From Symsagittifera roscoffensis (Eukaryota; Xenacoelomorpha; Acoela; Convolutidae), in NCBI RefSeq assembly GCF_963678635.1, contig NC_087064.1, positions 927,726 to 991,725 of the forward strand: 64,000 nt of DNA, written 5' to 3'. The notes beneath the pieces are model-generated. The model saw only the letters and a list, made by a program, of their open reading frames with translations. It had not been told where the DNA came from and searched no databases. Positions 32,701 to 43,228 of this stretch are shown piece after piece. The position numbers were made by a program, and so were the translations under genes. Within the stretch, counting starts at the first letter, position 1. Every line of letters starts with the position of its first letter.

Positions 32701-35700
32701 TTGATCCAGTTTTCTCAGTTTGGGCTGATTTGTTCGAAAAAGTGTCAATCAGAATTGTTCCGAAATTCAAAGAGCTTTAAGGTCATTTAATTTTTTTATT
32801 GGAATTTCAGATTTTTTCAGAAATTAATCCGTTTCGTTTTGTTTTTCTGTTTACTTGAGTTCATTGACTCTTTTCCAACAGTCTGTTGGCTATGTTTTGT
32901 TCTTGAATTTTAAAGAGCTTTAAGGTCACATATTTTCGCTTTGAAATTCGAAAGTTTGTTTTTTTAAGAAAAAAATGTGTCGTTTTTTTTCTGTTTTCTT
33001 GCGTTCCTTGACTCTTTTCAACTGTCTGCTGGCTATATTTTAAGTTTTTTTGCCTTCTCTTGCAATTAGGGGAGGATCTAAGATTTTCTCGAGAGGGGTG
33101 ACGGATTTTCAAAAAAAAATCGTATTAGGTCGACCAAATTGATTTTTAGAGCGCTCCCAGAACACTACAAAGTCAGTATTTTGACCAAAAACAAAATTGC
33201 ACTGAAGAAAACTTTATAAAAAAATAACAGATCAAAATGCCGTTTTTGGGAACTTTTTGGAACATTTGTACCAAAAAATACTCAGTTTTTGCGCGCTCTC
33301 CTTCAAAATTAATATATTTTGGAAAATTTTGGGGCTGATCAAACAAAAAAAGGATGTCTTAAAATAGTACCGAAGGGGGACCCCTAAATCCGCCCCTGCT
33401 TGCAATTATGAAGCTCCCCTCTGCTATTTTTGCCCCTGTGTTTGCGAAACGTAGCTCCAAATGTTTGCTGATTTTTCACCTTCGCTGATTTCGCTGGAGA
33501 AGGATTTGCTAGAAAAGGGTTTTTGGTCAAGAATGAAACCAATGTTTCTCATTTTTTTCTTAGACATTTCCTAGATTGAGTTTTTCTGTATAGAATATGC
33601 AAAATCAAATTGGAAATGCAAATCAAGGGATGAACCAGCTGATTATCGACGCTCAGTATATGTACAGCTCGGAAAGTCAAAGTTCATCTTACAACCCTAA
33701 TGTTCAGTCATCACAAGGAACAGACAATGCAGTTCCACCTAGCATGTTCAGTACGGAGCGGTCAGTTACCCCGACCAATGCGATTAACGGAAATGCGGGG
33801 CTCAACAATCTGTCTGCCAATGCGCAAGTTGGCAATCTGCCAGCTGCTGCTGCATATCAAACTAATGATTTCGGATTCAATGGACAATATGGAGGCGCCT
33901 CTGGTTTCATGGCCCAGGAGCCGGCAGTAGGAGGAATCCAAAATCAATCATCATTGGACGCACTCTCTAATACTATAACTGCATCATCAAACCAGGTTAA
34001 ATATGACTATTTTCTTGTGTCCAACATCCTTTTTCCGTAGCTAGAGTAGGGATGCACAACCTACACATGTTTAAATGTAAGTTAGTCTCAGCGATGTCGA
34101 AACAAGACCCCCTGTGCCTTAAATTTGATTTTTGTGGGTTGTTTAGAGATGATTAGTAAAAATTTGTTAATCTGGGGCGGCTAATTCTGAGGGAAAGTTG
34201 GTTGCGTGCATCTGACAAGTCACAAAATTACGTGTTAGACTCGAATACAATTCAAGTATTTACTCACTTCTAGCTTCAAAAATGGAATTTAAGTACCAAT
34301 TTTTCCAGCGAATTATAAATTTTACTATTGTTCCAGTTTTCGTGGCTATGTTTGTCATGGGAAATTTTGGACATTTTCGGAATATGTGGCACCTACCTCA
34401 TATTCTATTTTACTTGAACCGCAGATAATTTTTGCATCGCTAACGGTGCGAAGCTACCCTTCGCCTGTGTTTCTGACAATGGCTATTTGGCATTCTGTTG
34501 TTATGAAGTGTTATAAGAAGCATCAATATCTGTGCTGTCTTTGTTAGAGTTTCGGAGAGGCACAAAGTGAGGAAAGGTCGATGCTTCACACCACTCCTAT
34601 AGACTCCTACAACCCAGACAGCAGTAGTAGTGGTAGTACATCTGCCAAAGAGGATACTCTCACGTTGAAAGATGATGACAGACATCGCATGTGGAGCTTT
34701 GACAACGAGTCCTCCGAACACGCCAATGTTCTAGAAACTTCTCAGCTGGAGAGACCCACTCTGATTCCGCCAGACAAAATGGAGAATGAAGACATAGCGG
34801 CCATGTGGGTTTGGAAGCCGAGTGTAGCCACAGCCATTAATAGATTCATGACCAGCCCGGTCAACACTTCATTGGAAAGAGACCAGATAACTACTCCTGG
34901 AATCATCGAGTCTGCACAAGGTTGAAAAGTTTAATAACACTCAGTTAAACTGAAATTTATTTTAGATCAGGGTTTGTTGTGAATCTAAGGTACTGTTTCT
35001 TATGCAAACTCCGTTGCTCGGATTTGAGGTTAATGTTTTTCAAAGATACAATTTGGTCGACAAGCAAGGTGATGTTGTTGATGCTGATGTTTGTGAGTTA
35101 TAAAATGTTTTGTTGCAACTTGGGTGAATAAGTCGGATTAGATTTGCTTTGCTTTTGTTTCAGGCGACCCACTTCAAGACCTGCTGAGTAAATACACGAA
35201 GAACATACGCAACTTGTGCAAGTCATCCATGCTCAGTGCAGATGAGGAGGGACTGCAGGTGCTGATGGTGAATGAGAACTTCAGAGCAGCACTGGAGTTG
35301 ACGGACAAGATACTGACTGGGTTCAACCAGGGCAGAGGCATGGCCTCCCACATGTCCAAACATACTGTCCAGTCCATCAGAATATGGCACGCTAGAATCA
35401 TTATCTTGACCAAGGTCATTCTTTTCTCAACTGCTTCTAAAAGTCTCAACTGCTTCTAAAAACAATCTTTCTGTTCACTCAGTCAAATTCCATCTCTGGA
35501 GACAAAGTAATCAGAATTGCAATGCAAGTAGTGTTCATGATTGTTTAATCCTTGAATTCTCAAGAGATTTATTTGTATAAAGTTTTTCAATTTTCAATCA
35601 AAATCAGTTGCACTAATTATATATTTTTTGGGTTAAACTTCAAAATTCCTGATTTTCAATTTCAACAAGCTTGATTTTAAGGTCAACAAATCTACTACCT

Positions 35701-38700
35701 CACTTTAATTTCCATCAACTACTTAAAAAGTCTAAAATTTGCTTACGCCCAAGACTTATCTTTCGCGGTTTGATTTTTGGATTCAACTCAAGTTCAAAGG
35801 TCACATCAAACTCGTCTGCTGGAAGTAATGGAAATTACGCCCTCTTACGAACGTGAAAATCTAAAAATCATGATTAATTACTTTGAGTTTCGAAAGTCGA
35901 TTTAAATGTCTACATTTCCCAGCGGAATGAAAACATAACCTAATTGCTTCAGTTTTATGAAAGAACCGTCGATCGTAACAGGTTCCTGAACTGCGAAGAG
36001 CTCATATATTTTTTCTTCAAATTGAAAAAGTTTCAAAGAATTCAATCAATTTTTTTTGTTCCTTGACACGTTACCAACTTTCTGTTGGCTATATTTTCAA
36101 CATGCCTCGATCTCAGCTCAAAAAATTGTGATTTAATCTATGAAGTTACTCAATGCTGCCAACAATTAGAGTCTCATAAGTTGTTTTAGTCTTAAGTGAG
36201 ATGGCTCACACTATTTAAAAATGTATTTTAAAAATTTCGTTACATTAGCCATTTAAAATTATTACATTTGAAAGCCATTTCTATAACTTAACATCTTTTT
36301 TTTTATCCAAAATTAAAAAAATAATTCAAGGGTTATTTCGGTAAACATCAAAGAATATAATAAGAAGAGTTTTTGCCATTTAAAGTCAGATAGTTTCGCG
36401 CTATTTAGTTTGATCAGAAATGACCTTGCCAATAATTCGGATTGTTAAAACGATGCGAACAAAAAACAAGCTTTAGTTCGATGAACTTCAAAAGTTTTCA
36501 ATTAATAAATTGTTCTTAAACTTAACTTGGCGTGATTTTCTACTTATTTCAGCCGCACAGAAATTTAAAAATGTTCTACTAATGCCAAAATCTTTCATTC
36601 AATTTTTGAATCTTTCTCTTGCTTAATCATGTAACCTGATCAATTTGATCACCTTTTTTTGAATTTTTGGCACATAAACACATACTTTAAGGGTTTGCCA
36701 GCTCCTAGTCTCAACCAAGCATCTCCAAAAAAGGTATTTCCTGGGAATAAACTGATAGTGCACGAGCTACAGCCTTGCGTTCAGTACATGTCTTCTGGGA
36801 CTCTGCAAATAAACGGCCTTCTAAAAAAGCTGACAACGTTTTAAGAAGGATTAAATTTTTAAGGTACTAATGAATCAAACGACAACAAGATACAGCTTAC
36901 ACTAATTTGACGCTAACTAGATAATGATCTGAAAATTAGATCAGTTTTGATTTCGTACACAGACATGATTTTGACTTTCATTTAAAATGCGGTGCTTTTT
37001 CTTCTGTGCGAGTTTATGGTCACTCGATGCATCGAAAATTGTAAGTTTTTGTACGGAGGAGTCATGCATTTTAAATAAAAAGAGCCGAAGTAAAGACACA
37101 GCTTGGCAATGTTTTCTATTTTGGGTTCTAAACAGTTTTCTGCTCTAAACAGTTTAAACTTACTGAACGATCAAATCATAAAATTTGCCGGTCTTTTTTC
37201 AAATGCAAGAGAAGGCATCATTTTTAGGGTCAACGGTGAATCCTGATTGGTTTTGCAGGTCTCTTTGAGACGCAGTGTTTTGATTTTTTTTTCATGTGTT
37301 TATGTGAAGAATAATCCGAGATGGAAGATTTATGCGTTAAATGCGCTCAGGGAATTTTTGTTTTGGGATGACTGCAAATCAGCTTGCTCAAAATCTAAAA
37401 AAAATTTCGAGTCGTAAGTTTGGTGATAAATCAATCAAAACCTGCAAACACCGATTATGGTTTTTTTTTTGGTTTTGTTCAGAAGTAAGGCGTATATGCA
37501 AGCCAGATACAGAAACATGAATTGAATATAGCTATAAAACTTTTTGGGAGCAGTTGTGAAGGTTGATCGGCTAATCAGAAAGATGGTGTTTTCCAAAACC
37601 TCCGCATTTTGGGGTCACCGCACAAAATATTTTGAACTTGATCATTTAATTTTTGTCACACTGTATAGTTTCCGAAAATTTCAGGAATCTCGATTTTCAT
37701 GCATCACCTATGGGTGGAATATTTACATCTAGCTGCTTGCGCGTGCGTGCAGCCGTACGAATTAGTTTGGTTGTAGTTGGGAGGGAAACTGAGTGATCAT
37801 ATCGTTGGCTTATGGCAAAAACCTCACTGGCAACTGCGACAGTCGGTATAAATCTCAAATCTCTCGCTGAGCTCTTTTAAATGATGGACGATTTCTCGAG
37901 AATCTACTTTTCCCGCTGAAATTCATAATTGTGCTTTCTACGCGTCTCAATCAATTCGATATAATGGCAGACGCTCGATATTTATGTAATTTATATTTTG
38001 AGCAAATCTTGTTTTCATTAAACTTATTTGTGTTTCGCTCAAGATAAAACTGTGAATTCGAAAGAGTCAATCATATATGTTTTTGTTGTTTGCTTCTGTT
38101 TAAGACTTGAGTACAGCAGACAATGATAGTCAGAATTTTATTTTTGTCAGAAATTTTATGTCAGTTTGTTATAAAGTAGCACAACCAAGTTTTTTTAAAA
38201 TCAATCATGGTTTAACTAAACATCTAATTGAAATTAAATTACGAACTTGGCGATAAACTTGGTTTATCTAAGTTAAAATTAGAAATTGAGTCTTGCCAAA
38301 TTATTTTCTAATTTTAACTTAGATAAACCAAGTTTTTTAATGTGATGCGTGCATTAATTGCAGGATGAATTTTGGTTTGATAGGGTTAAGATAAGGAGCT
38401 CATACAACTTTAATATTGGTTTTGAATCATAAAATGAGAATTAGATTGTTAAGGATTGAAATTTCTTGGAAGTGAAATGACTGGGTATCAAAATGTACGG
38501 TGTTAAATTCGCCGTTGATAAAATGTAGACGTTCAAGTGCGATACAGTTGGAATTGACGTCAAGACATCAAATGGAATCAATCTATCCGTTTAATCAAAG
38601 CACATTTACTGCTACAGGGTATTTACTTCTAGTAAATAAACGACACTGCTCTGATGGTAAATTATGTTTTCTAATCAGGAGATCATTGATGCGAATCCCG

Positions 38701-41613
38701 CAGTCAAAGTTTTTTTCCTTTTCTTGAGGCTATTTTCTTAAATGTTAAGAGCTTTTTTCTCTTCAGCCGTTGTTTTGCTTGTTGTTGCGACATGCAGCTT
38801 CGCTTTTCCTGATATTTAAGTAAAGATGTAAACTGATTTTGTTTACGACGAGGTTCTTAAGACACGCTAAGTTTTTATTGTTGCATTTTGACTTTTTGGA
38901 GCTTCCTTCTGTAAAACTATATTACCCAAAAAGAGAATAGTGTACAATCTCTCTAAACAAAATTATAAAATGCGGTTAAGTTAGCTCGACATTAATTTCA
39001 AAAATTGGTTTCAATTTCGAATTCGACGATTCTTGTGATTTTTTCGAAAATTTTCATGAAACTTATGTTTTAAATAATTCCTCAAAAATTGAAATTTTCA
39101 GTTTTACAGTGTGAGGTAGTGTCAGAGTACTCTCAGGCGTCGCAAATCTTGCCTCCAAATATCAGTGCTCAAATCTTTTTAGCTTCCCAAACTTCATAAA
39201 AAACTTTTTAGCTTCCCAAACTTTTTAGCTTCATAAAAAACTTTTCAAAATTTGAAATTCTCACTTTTTAGTGGAGCGTTGCCCGGTTACTCTCAGAGGT
39301 TGCAGATCTTGCCTATAAGTTTGATTTCTCAAATCATCATAGTTTCTGAGATATGCCGTTTTTTATGCTTTTTCGAAAGTTCTCAAAAAAAAACTTTCCA
39401 AAATTTGAGTTTTTCAAAACTATGGTTGGCTGCTCTCAATATGCTCTCAAGATGTTTGTCTGGAATCCAATGTTGACTGCTCAACGTCTTATACTTTCTT
39501 TGATATGATGTTTTTTTTTTTTTAGTAATTTTCAAAGTTGTCGAACTTGTGGTTGGGTGATGTCAGGTTACCACCAGCGCATGCAGATGTGTCCTCTCAT
39601 CCTGTTATTATTGCTCAAATTTCTAAGTTTTCAAAATTGGGATTTTTGAAGATTCAAAGTTTTTCCTTAAACGTAGATTTAAAACAAAAAAAGTGATATT
39701 CACGCTGGATTATGAATCTCATTTATGAATTTGATGATTTAGCAAATGAAATCGTTTCAAAAGTTTTTTTTAATATGGAAATTGCAGTTGTATGCGGTCG
39801 GCTGTTTAAGGGTTTCGTTTATGAGTTCAAATACGAAAATCTAAAAACCAGTAGTTTTTGAGATTTGACCGTTTAGTTGAAATTTTTTTTATCGTTCTGT
39901 TTTTGAAATTAAAAGCGTTGTTGGATTACCAGTCTATTGTTACGGTTGCATTCATTTGGTTGTATTTTTATATACTTTATAATGAAACCGTTTTCACGTT
40001 CCCTAATTAGTTAGAAGCACCGGAGGTGCTTTACACACTAGTTTTTTCTGAAACTCGAAGAGCTCGCCATTTTTCTTCGGTCTCATTGTATTCATTGACT
40101 CTTTTCCAACTGCATGTTGGCTGTGTTTACACATTTCAACTCTTGTAATTTGTTTCTAGCTCAAGATGTTTTCGGCGGCTGAAAGTGAGCTCGATTTCTT
40201 CGGGGAGTTCGAAAAGGCAGATTTGTGCTTTGAATACTACCCTCATTTGTATCGGGGAAAAAGTGGGTCCATTGTGCCTTTCTGTTTGCGACTTCTGTGG
40301 GCCGAAATGCCCTCCTATTGTGGAAAGTATAACGAGAGTTTGGACCGCTTGAGTCGTCTTCAGTCGTCAGTCTCGAAGTTAATGAATTTGTTGTCTGAAG
40401 GAAAGGATCACAATGGACATGTTATAGACTACAGCGAATATTTGAAGCTAGCTATCAAATACTGGACGGAAAAGGAAAATCAAGTAATTTTATTTTCAAT
40501 AACTTGCCTGTTCTGATGCTATGAAAGGTTGGATCTGTTTGATACTTCTAGTTTTCTCGAATGAAGTTTGATTCTTAAAAGAGTGCTGTGATTTGGAATG
40601 TATATAGCAGAGAATATCCTCAGAGCTGTGCTTCTGAAACAACGAAACCTATTTAAGTATCAATTTCGTTCAGGTGCTCTACTCAATCGGCAACTGTTTC
40701 CTGCAGTGCATGGACTACAGTGCTGCCTTGGAGACATACGACCGACTTCTGAGACGCCTCTGCGACCTCCCGGAAGACAAAATACACCTCTCAAGTGCAA
40801 TTGGCCGATGTTGTTTGCAACTGGGCGATCTGAAACGAGCTGCTGTCTATTTCAAATCAGTAGAGTCCTTAACAAGCGAGGTGAAGGCGGCGTCTAATCT
40901 TTCTTCCAGTGGGGTCGCAACTATGGGTGTGAATGATTTGATGAAGCTGGACCACCAGGTGTACATGAACAGAGGCCTGCTGTTTGTGGCACAGAATAAG
41001 TACAAAGACGCTATGGTTCAGTTCCAACATATTGTACAAGATAACCCCAAAGACGTTGTGGGTGAGTATGCACCGATTATTAAGTGTCAATAAGCGCTGT
41101 AAATAAACTAACTTACGTCCTTTTCATTTTTTAGGAAAAAGAAAAGTTGTTCACGTTTAAATTTGGGTTTTTCACAGGTTGACTTTTGACTTGTTTTCCT
41201 GTTAAGTTCAACTTGATTTGCTCAAAGAAAGAAAATTCTGCCTTTTCTCATTGAGTGCAATTAAGTTTTCCATTGGTCTGTCGGCTCAGTTGTGTGAGTA
41301 TTGCAGATGAATGAATATAAAACAGTGAAAACAAGCGTAGTGATGCCATAGAAATGTGTTTGTTTTAGCGTGTAATAATCTGGCAGTGACAAATGTGTAC
41401 TTGGGCAAAATCAAGGACGCCTCGACTGTTCTGGACAGGGTGATGAAACAGTCTCCGATCAAGAAGAACACGAACGAAAATCTCATCCAGAATCTCAGCA
41501 TCCTTTTCGGAAACGAGACGCCAAAGAGTCTGGGCAAGAAAATTCTACTGTTGGAGCATGTAGCCAAGTATAAGGGAGACGCCTTTGCCACCTCTTCTCT
41601 AAGACTGACATGA
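26634..41613 (+). CDS. TRAPPC12: Trafficking protein particle complex subunit 12 (TRAPPC12), eight exons
   Basis: TRAPPC12 is a subunit of metazoan TRAPP III, a Rab GEF/tethering complex of the early secretory pathway and autophagy. Exons: 26634-26733, 30576-30781, 33594-33995, 34548-34920, 35164-35414, 40160-40483, 40674-41061 and 41369-41613. All have AG/GT borders, and the intron phases 1,0,0,1,0,0,1 fit exactly, giving about 760 codons from the Met at 26640. The first four exons encode a Gln/Asn/Ser-rich, probably disordered region. From exon 5 the conserved part follows, with EYYPHLYRGKSGSIVPF, then TPR-like helices (VLYSIGNCFL, QLGDLKRAAVYF, MNRGLLFVAQNKYKDA) and a KGDAF C-terminus. The vertebrate protein is of similar size. 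A 5' leader exon is not proven. Confidence 0.9.
26734..27725 (+). other. TRAPPC12 intron 1, 5' part, no gene seen
   Basis: No coding region recognised. A GC-richer patch at 27460-27600 and a segment at 27255-27330 weakly similar to 12700-12775 may be old repeat remnants. Confidence 0.5.
27726..28153. repeat. 210-bp inverted repeat with 8-base loop
   Basis: Arms 27726-27934 and 27943-28153 are reverse complements with only scattered mismatches and small indels. The loop is CTCCTTTA. The right arm is the beginning of a tandemly duplicated 374-bp unit, so the left arm is an inverted partial copy of it. As RNA it would form one very long hairpin inside TRAPPC12 intron 1. Confidence 0.92.
28226..28390 (-). 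CDS. Small cysteine-containing cationic frame, copy 1 (unknown)
   Basis: On the minus strand, about 55 codons from LQVEKLRVIYRPKGYK to a stop at 28226. It has four cysteines in the stretch C-x6-C-x5-C-x4-C and a strongly basic composition. A CTCCAG at about 28380 would serve as a splice acceptor. I do not recognise the family. Both DNA copies are conserved beyond the frame, so the peptide conservation alone is weak evidence for a gene. Confidence 0.25.
   Translation of the reverse strand, partial: VCLQVEKLRVIYRPKGYKVVSGTSCAYRRKICAKKRMCLKANCRRIGTERAYSG
28598..28762 (-). CDS. Small cationic frame, copy 2 (unknown)
   Basis: Second copy of the same frame in the tandem duplication. It is still open over the same length, but the last cysteine has become Phe (NCRRIG to NFRRIG). 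Function unknown. Confidence 0.22.
   Translation of the reverse strand, partial: VCLQVEKLRVIYRPKGYKVIRGTSCAYRRKICAKKRMCLKANFRRIGNERAYSS
28900..29182 (-). pseudogene. Fragment of a third RT/zinc-type non-LTR element
   Basis: The minus-strand frame from 29182 reads LTEPHIREWIHAQPSKALGL and LGLEIF. In the neighbouring frame a zinc-like C-L-L-C...H-S-x2 segment follows, whose last cysteine position is a TGA. This resembles the post-RT zinc region of non-LTR elements with C-terminal nucleases, but it is a different subfamily from A and B. Only this part remains. Confidence 0.4.
29190..30575 (+). repeat. TRAPPC12 intron 1, 3' part, with intron-repeat copy 1 (about 29728-30135)
   Basis: The sequence from GTAGTGAAGACTCTTATATAGG to about 30135 recurs in degenerate form in later introns (see 32436-33062). 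Otherwise no gene is recognised. A pair of short minus-strand open frames at 30183-30499 has no identifiable domain. Confidence 0.6.
30576..30781 (+). CDS. TRAPPC12: TRAPPC12 exon 2
   Basis: Acceptor TACTTAG, donor GTTTGT. 206 nt. Gln/Asn/Tyr-rich low-complexity coding, phase 1 in and phase 0 out. Confidence 0.7.
30782..31203 (+). other. TRAPPC12 intron 2, 5' part
   Basis: No gene or repeat recognised. Confidence 0.5.
31204..31552. mobile_element. MITE candidate with 21-bp terminal inverted repeats
   Basis: Left end CTCATACGCGAGGGACCGAA, right end (reverse complement) CTCATGCACGAAGGACCGAA, matching at 17 of the first 20 positions. The body is 349 bp, AT-rich and non-coding. No clear target-site duplication is seen. 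Could be a non-autonomous DNA transposon. Confidence 0.6.
32436..33062 (+). repeat. Intron-repeat copy 2
   Basis: The best copy of a family found in at least five TRAPPC12 introns. It contains CTTATATAGGTCGCGATG, TACCTATTGATCCAGTTTTC and, twice, a hairpin block GACTCTTTTCCAAC...CTGTTGGCTAT (about 32868 and 33009). Confidence 0.7.
33064..33405 (+). repeat. Dispersed repeat R, copy 1
   Basis: Starts GGATCTAAGATTTTCTCGAG and ends GGGGGACCCCTAAATCCGCC. It matches 57121-57475 throughout and is also present, split, around the LTR element at 48.8-54.8 kb. Non-coding. A likely non-autonomous transposon. Confidence 0.8.
33594..33995 (+). CDS. TRAPPC12: TRAPPC12 exon 3
   Basis: Acceptor TTTTTCTGTATAG, donor GTTAAA. 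Exactly 134 codons, phase 0 at both ends. Asn/Gln/Ser-rich. Confidence 0.75.
33996..34547 (+). other. TRAPPC12 intron 3
   Basis: Contains a partial intron-repeat copy at about 34230-34345 (ATTGTTCCAGTTTTCGTGGC). No gene. Confidence 0.5.
34548..34920 (+). CDS. TRAPPC12: TRAPPC12 exon 4
   Basis: Acceptor GTCTTTGTTAG, donor GTTGAA. 373 nt, out in phase 1. Contains acidic stretches and the motif ENEDIAAMWVWKPS. Confidence 0.78.
35164..35414 (+). CDS. TRAPPC12: TRAPPC12 exon 5 (start of the conserved domain)
   Basis: Acceptor CTTTTGTTTCAG, donor GTCATT. 251 nt. Encodes the helical region with ALELTDKILTGFNQGRG, TVQSIRIWHARIIIL. Joins exon 6 in frame across a 4.7-kb intron. Confidence 0.85.
35640..36110 (+). 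repeat. Intron-repeat copy 4
   Basis: Shares TTTCGCGGTTTGATTTTTGG, the CCCAGCGGAAT block and the CCAACTTTCTGTTGGCTATA hairpin block with the other copies in this gene. Confidence 0.6.
38255..38336. repeat. 31-bp perfect inverted repeat
   Basis: AAACTTGGTTTATCTAAGTT and onward (38255-38285) returns as its exact complement at 38305-38336, with a loop of about 19 bases. A stable hairpin in TRAPPC12 intron 5, possibly a small foldback element. Confidence 0.85.
39060..39560 (+). repeat. Degenerate tandem repeat, about 150-bp unit, three copies
   Basis: Three successive segments carry AAAATTTGAAATTCTCA-like starts, a TACTCTCAG(A/G)-G(T/C)-G-C block, TCTTGCCT and a TCAAAT centre. Conservation is low. 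A shorter local repeat, CTTTTTAGCTTCCCAAACTT, is nested at 39175-39230. Confidence 0.5.
39900..40140 (+). repeat. Intron-repeat copy 5
   Basis: Ends about 40 bp before exon 6 with GACTCTTTTCCAACTGCATG and TTGGCTGTGTTT, the hairpin block of the family. Confidence 0.55.
40160..40483 (+). CDS. TRAPPC12: TRAPPC12 exon 6
   Basis: Acceptor TTTGTTTCTAG, donor GTAATT. Exactly 108 codons, phase 0. Carries the family hallmark EYYPHLYRGKSGSIVPF and the ESLDRL helix. Confidence 0.92.
40674..41061 (+). CDS. TRAPPC12: TRAPPC12 exon 7 (TPR-like repeats)
   Basis: Acceptor TTTCGTTCAG, donor GTGAGT. 388 nt. Three helix-turn-helix TPR-like units can be read (SIGNCFLQCMDYSAAL, GRCCLQLGDLKRAA, NRGLLFVAQNKYKDAM). 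Confidence 0.92.
41369..41613 (+). CDS. TRAPPC12: TRAPPC12 exon 8 (last)
   Basis: Acceptor TTTGTTTTAG. Starts in phase 1 with C-N-N-L-A-V-T, the last TPR-like unit, and ends with KYKGDAFATSSLRLT and TGA at 41611-41613. Confidence 0.92.
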
Positions 41614-41641
41614 GTTTCTGCTGAAGTTGAAAACAATTTAA

Positions 41642-41647
41642 AATAAA
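41642..41647 (+). terminator. TRAPPC12: Polyadenylation signal of TRAPPC12
   Basis: AATAAA about 30 nt after the stop codon. The 3' UTR is short. Confidence 0.7.
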
Positions 41648-42280
41648 TTGGTTGAACGAAGTATCTGATTATCTTTGGCGTCTTTTCTCGGAATGGAAAA
41701 GTTGAGCAGCGCATTCTCACTTTATTCTTTGATTGCCGAGTAAATTTCATAAGAAAAAAGGACATTTCAAACATCTCAGAAACCAATTTAGAGGTGCATA
41801 TGCGCTGCTAAAAGCTAGAATAGATTTGAGTGACGGCAAAGTGTTCGATTTCTTAGCAACCTTCAATTGATGACAAGTGTCTGAAAGAAGTTAATTACTC
41901 GTTCAACCTAGAATTCAGCTCGAATTGTTTTACTATAGAAAACTAGTTTAAAGTTATGAATTGTATATTGAGGGTAATAAATTATTCAAGAAAAGAATTT
42001 TTTATTGAGTTTGAATGGTACTTCTCAGGATCTAACAAACCCATGTACATTGAAGTGCCCAAACAGAACGGCACCCGTTACAAGTAAGGTCAATACAAGT
42101 AACTTATACAAGGAACTAATAGGTTATTTCACTCGGAAGAAAAATGTAGCACTTAGATGAACATCAAAAATGCGTAGGAGCTTGATTGCTAATAAAGAAA
42201 ATGAGCGTTATCACTGGCAGTTTGATTTCAACTTATGTTTAACCTAATTTTTACCGCTTGACTTATCTGCAATCATGACT
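41648..42280. other. Region between TRAPPC12 and LINE D
   Basis: No gene recognised. A minus-strand open frame at 41786-41286 mostly overlaps TRAPPC12 exon 8 and is its shadow. Confidence 0.5.
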
Positions 42281-42718
42281 TGACGACCAGAATCAATTGA
42301 CTTGAGTTGTATATGGCATAGAGTTTGATATACGTTGAAAAATTTATTGATTTACCTTGATATTGACAAGCAAAGTTTGTGTGATTGTATAAACTCTTTT
42401 TTTTCCAATCTGAGTCGCAAATGTTCATTTTGAAAGTTTCTATAGCAATAATAATCCCGAAATAATGCTCGACATCTTCACATCTAACATTGCTGACACC
42501 ATCAAAGAATGTGCCCCACAGAAGACTATTTTCATTCGCAACGATTAACCAAAGGAAAACTACGAAGATGATAAATTTATTTCCCAACTGTTTAACTCGA
42601 AAAAAAGCGAACGCGAAAAATGGAGTATAATAAACGATACAAGAAACTCAAAACATCTTCCAACCTCATTCCATAACTCAGAAACTCCTTCGGCGATTTC
42701 ATAACCAATAATTTACAG

Positions 42719-43228
42719 ATGACGAACCTGCTAAATTACAAGTTCTCAACTCTTGGATGCTTTTATGAGAAAAATTCAAAAATCAGGCAAAGTCCACCGA
42801 CTTCTACATGCAAAATTCGAAATAATAATAAATTTTCATTCCGATTCATCACATCAGCTGAATGTAAAAAAGAAATACATAATTTAAATTGTCGAAAGGC
42901 ACCAGGTCCATCCAAAATTCCAACCTGGGCACTGAAGGATGGCTGCAATGAAATATACACACATCCGACATTTCTATACAATGAGTTTTTGAAAAACAAG
43001 ACATATCCTTGCAAGCTCAAAAAAGCAATTGTCACACCAATATACAAAAAAGAAGATCCAGAACTACCAGTAAATTATAGACCTATCTCTATAACTGGGG
43101 CTCTTTCAAAAGTTTTTGAAAAATTGTTATATAAACGAATATCTGATATCCCAAAAATTACTAAGTATTACCCAATTTGGGTTCAGAACATCATATTCAA
43201 CAATCGACGATATTCTTTATTGCACTGA
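42719..43228 (+). pseudogene. LINE D linker and RT N-terminal part
   Basis: 169 codons with CRKAPGPSKIPTWALKDG and NYRPISITGALSKVFEKLL, the pre-RT and fingers blocks. The frame slips near 43175, where the frame from 43116 takes over. Confidence 0.8.

Larger units (their letters stand above)
35415..40159 (+). other. TRAPPC12 intron 5 (4.7 kb)
   Basis: No coding region seen. It holds intron-repeat copies at about 35640-36110 and 39900-40125, a 31-bp hairpin at 38255-38336 and degenerate repeats at 39060-39560. Confidence 0.6.

Noticed and set aside
41286-41786. 166-codon minus-strand frame
   Set aside because: Mostly antisense to TRAPPC12 exon 8, with no domain of its own.
42273-42587. Minus-strand frame with a signal-peptide-like start
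   Set aside because: It is largely antisense to the EN-RT linker of LINE D, whose plus-strand reading is the recognisable one.
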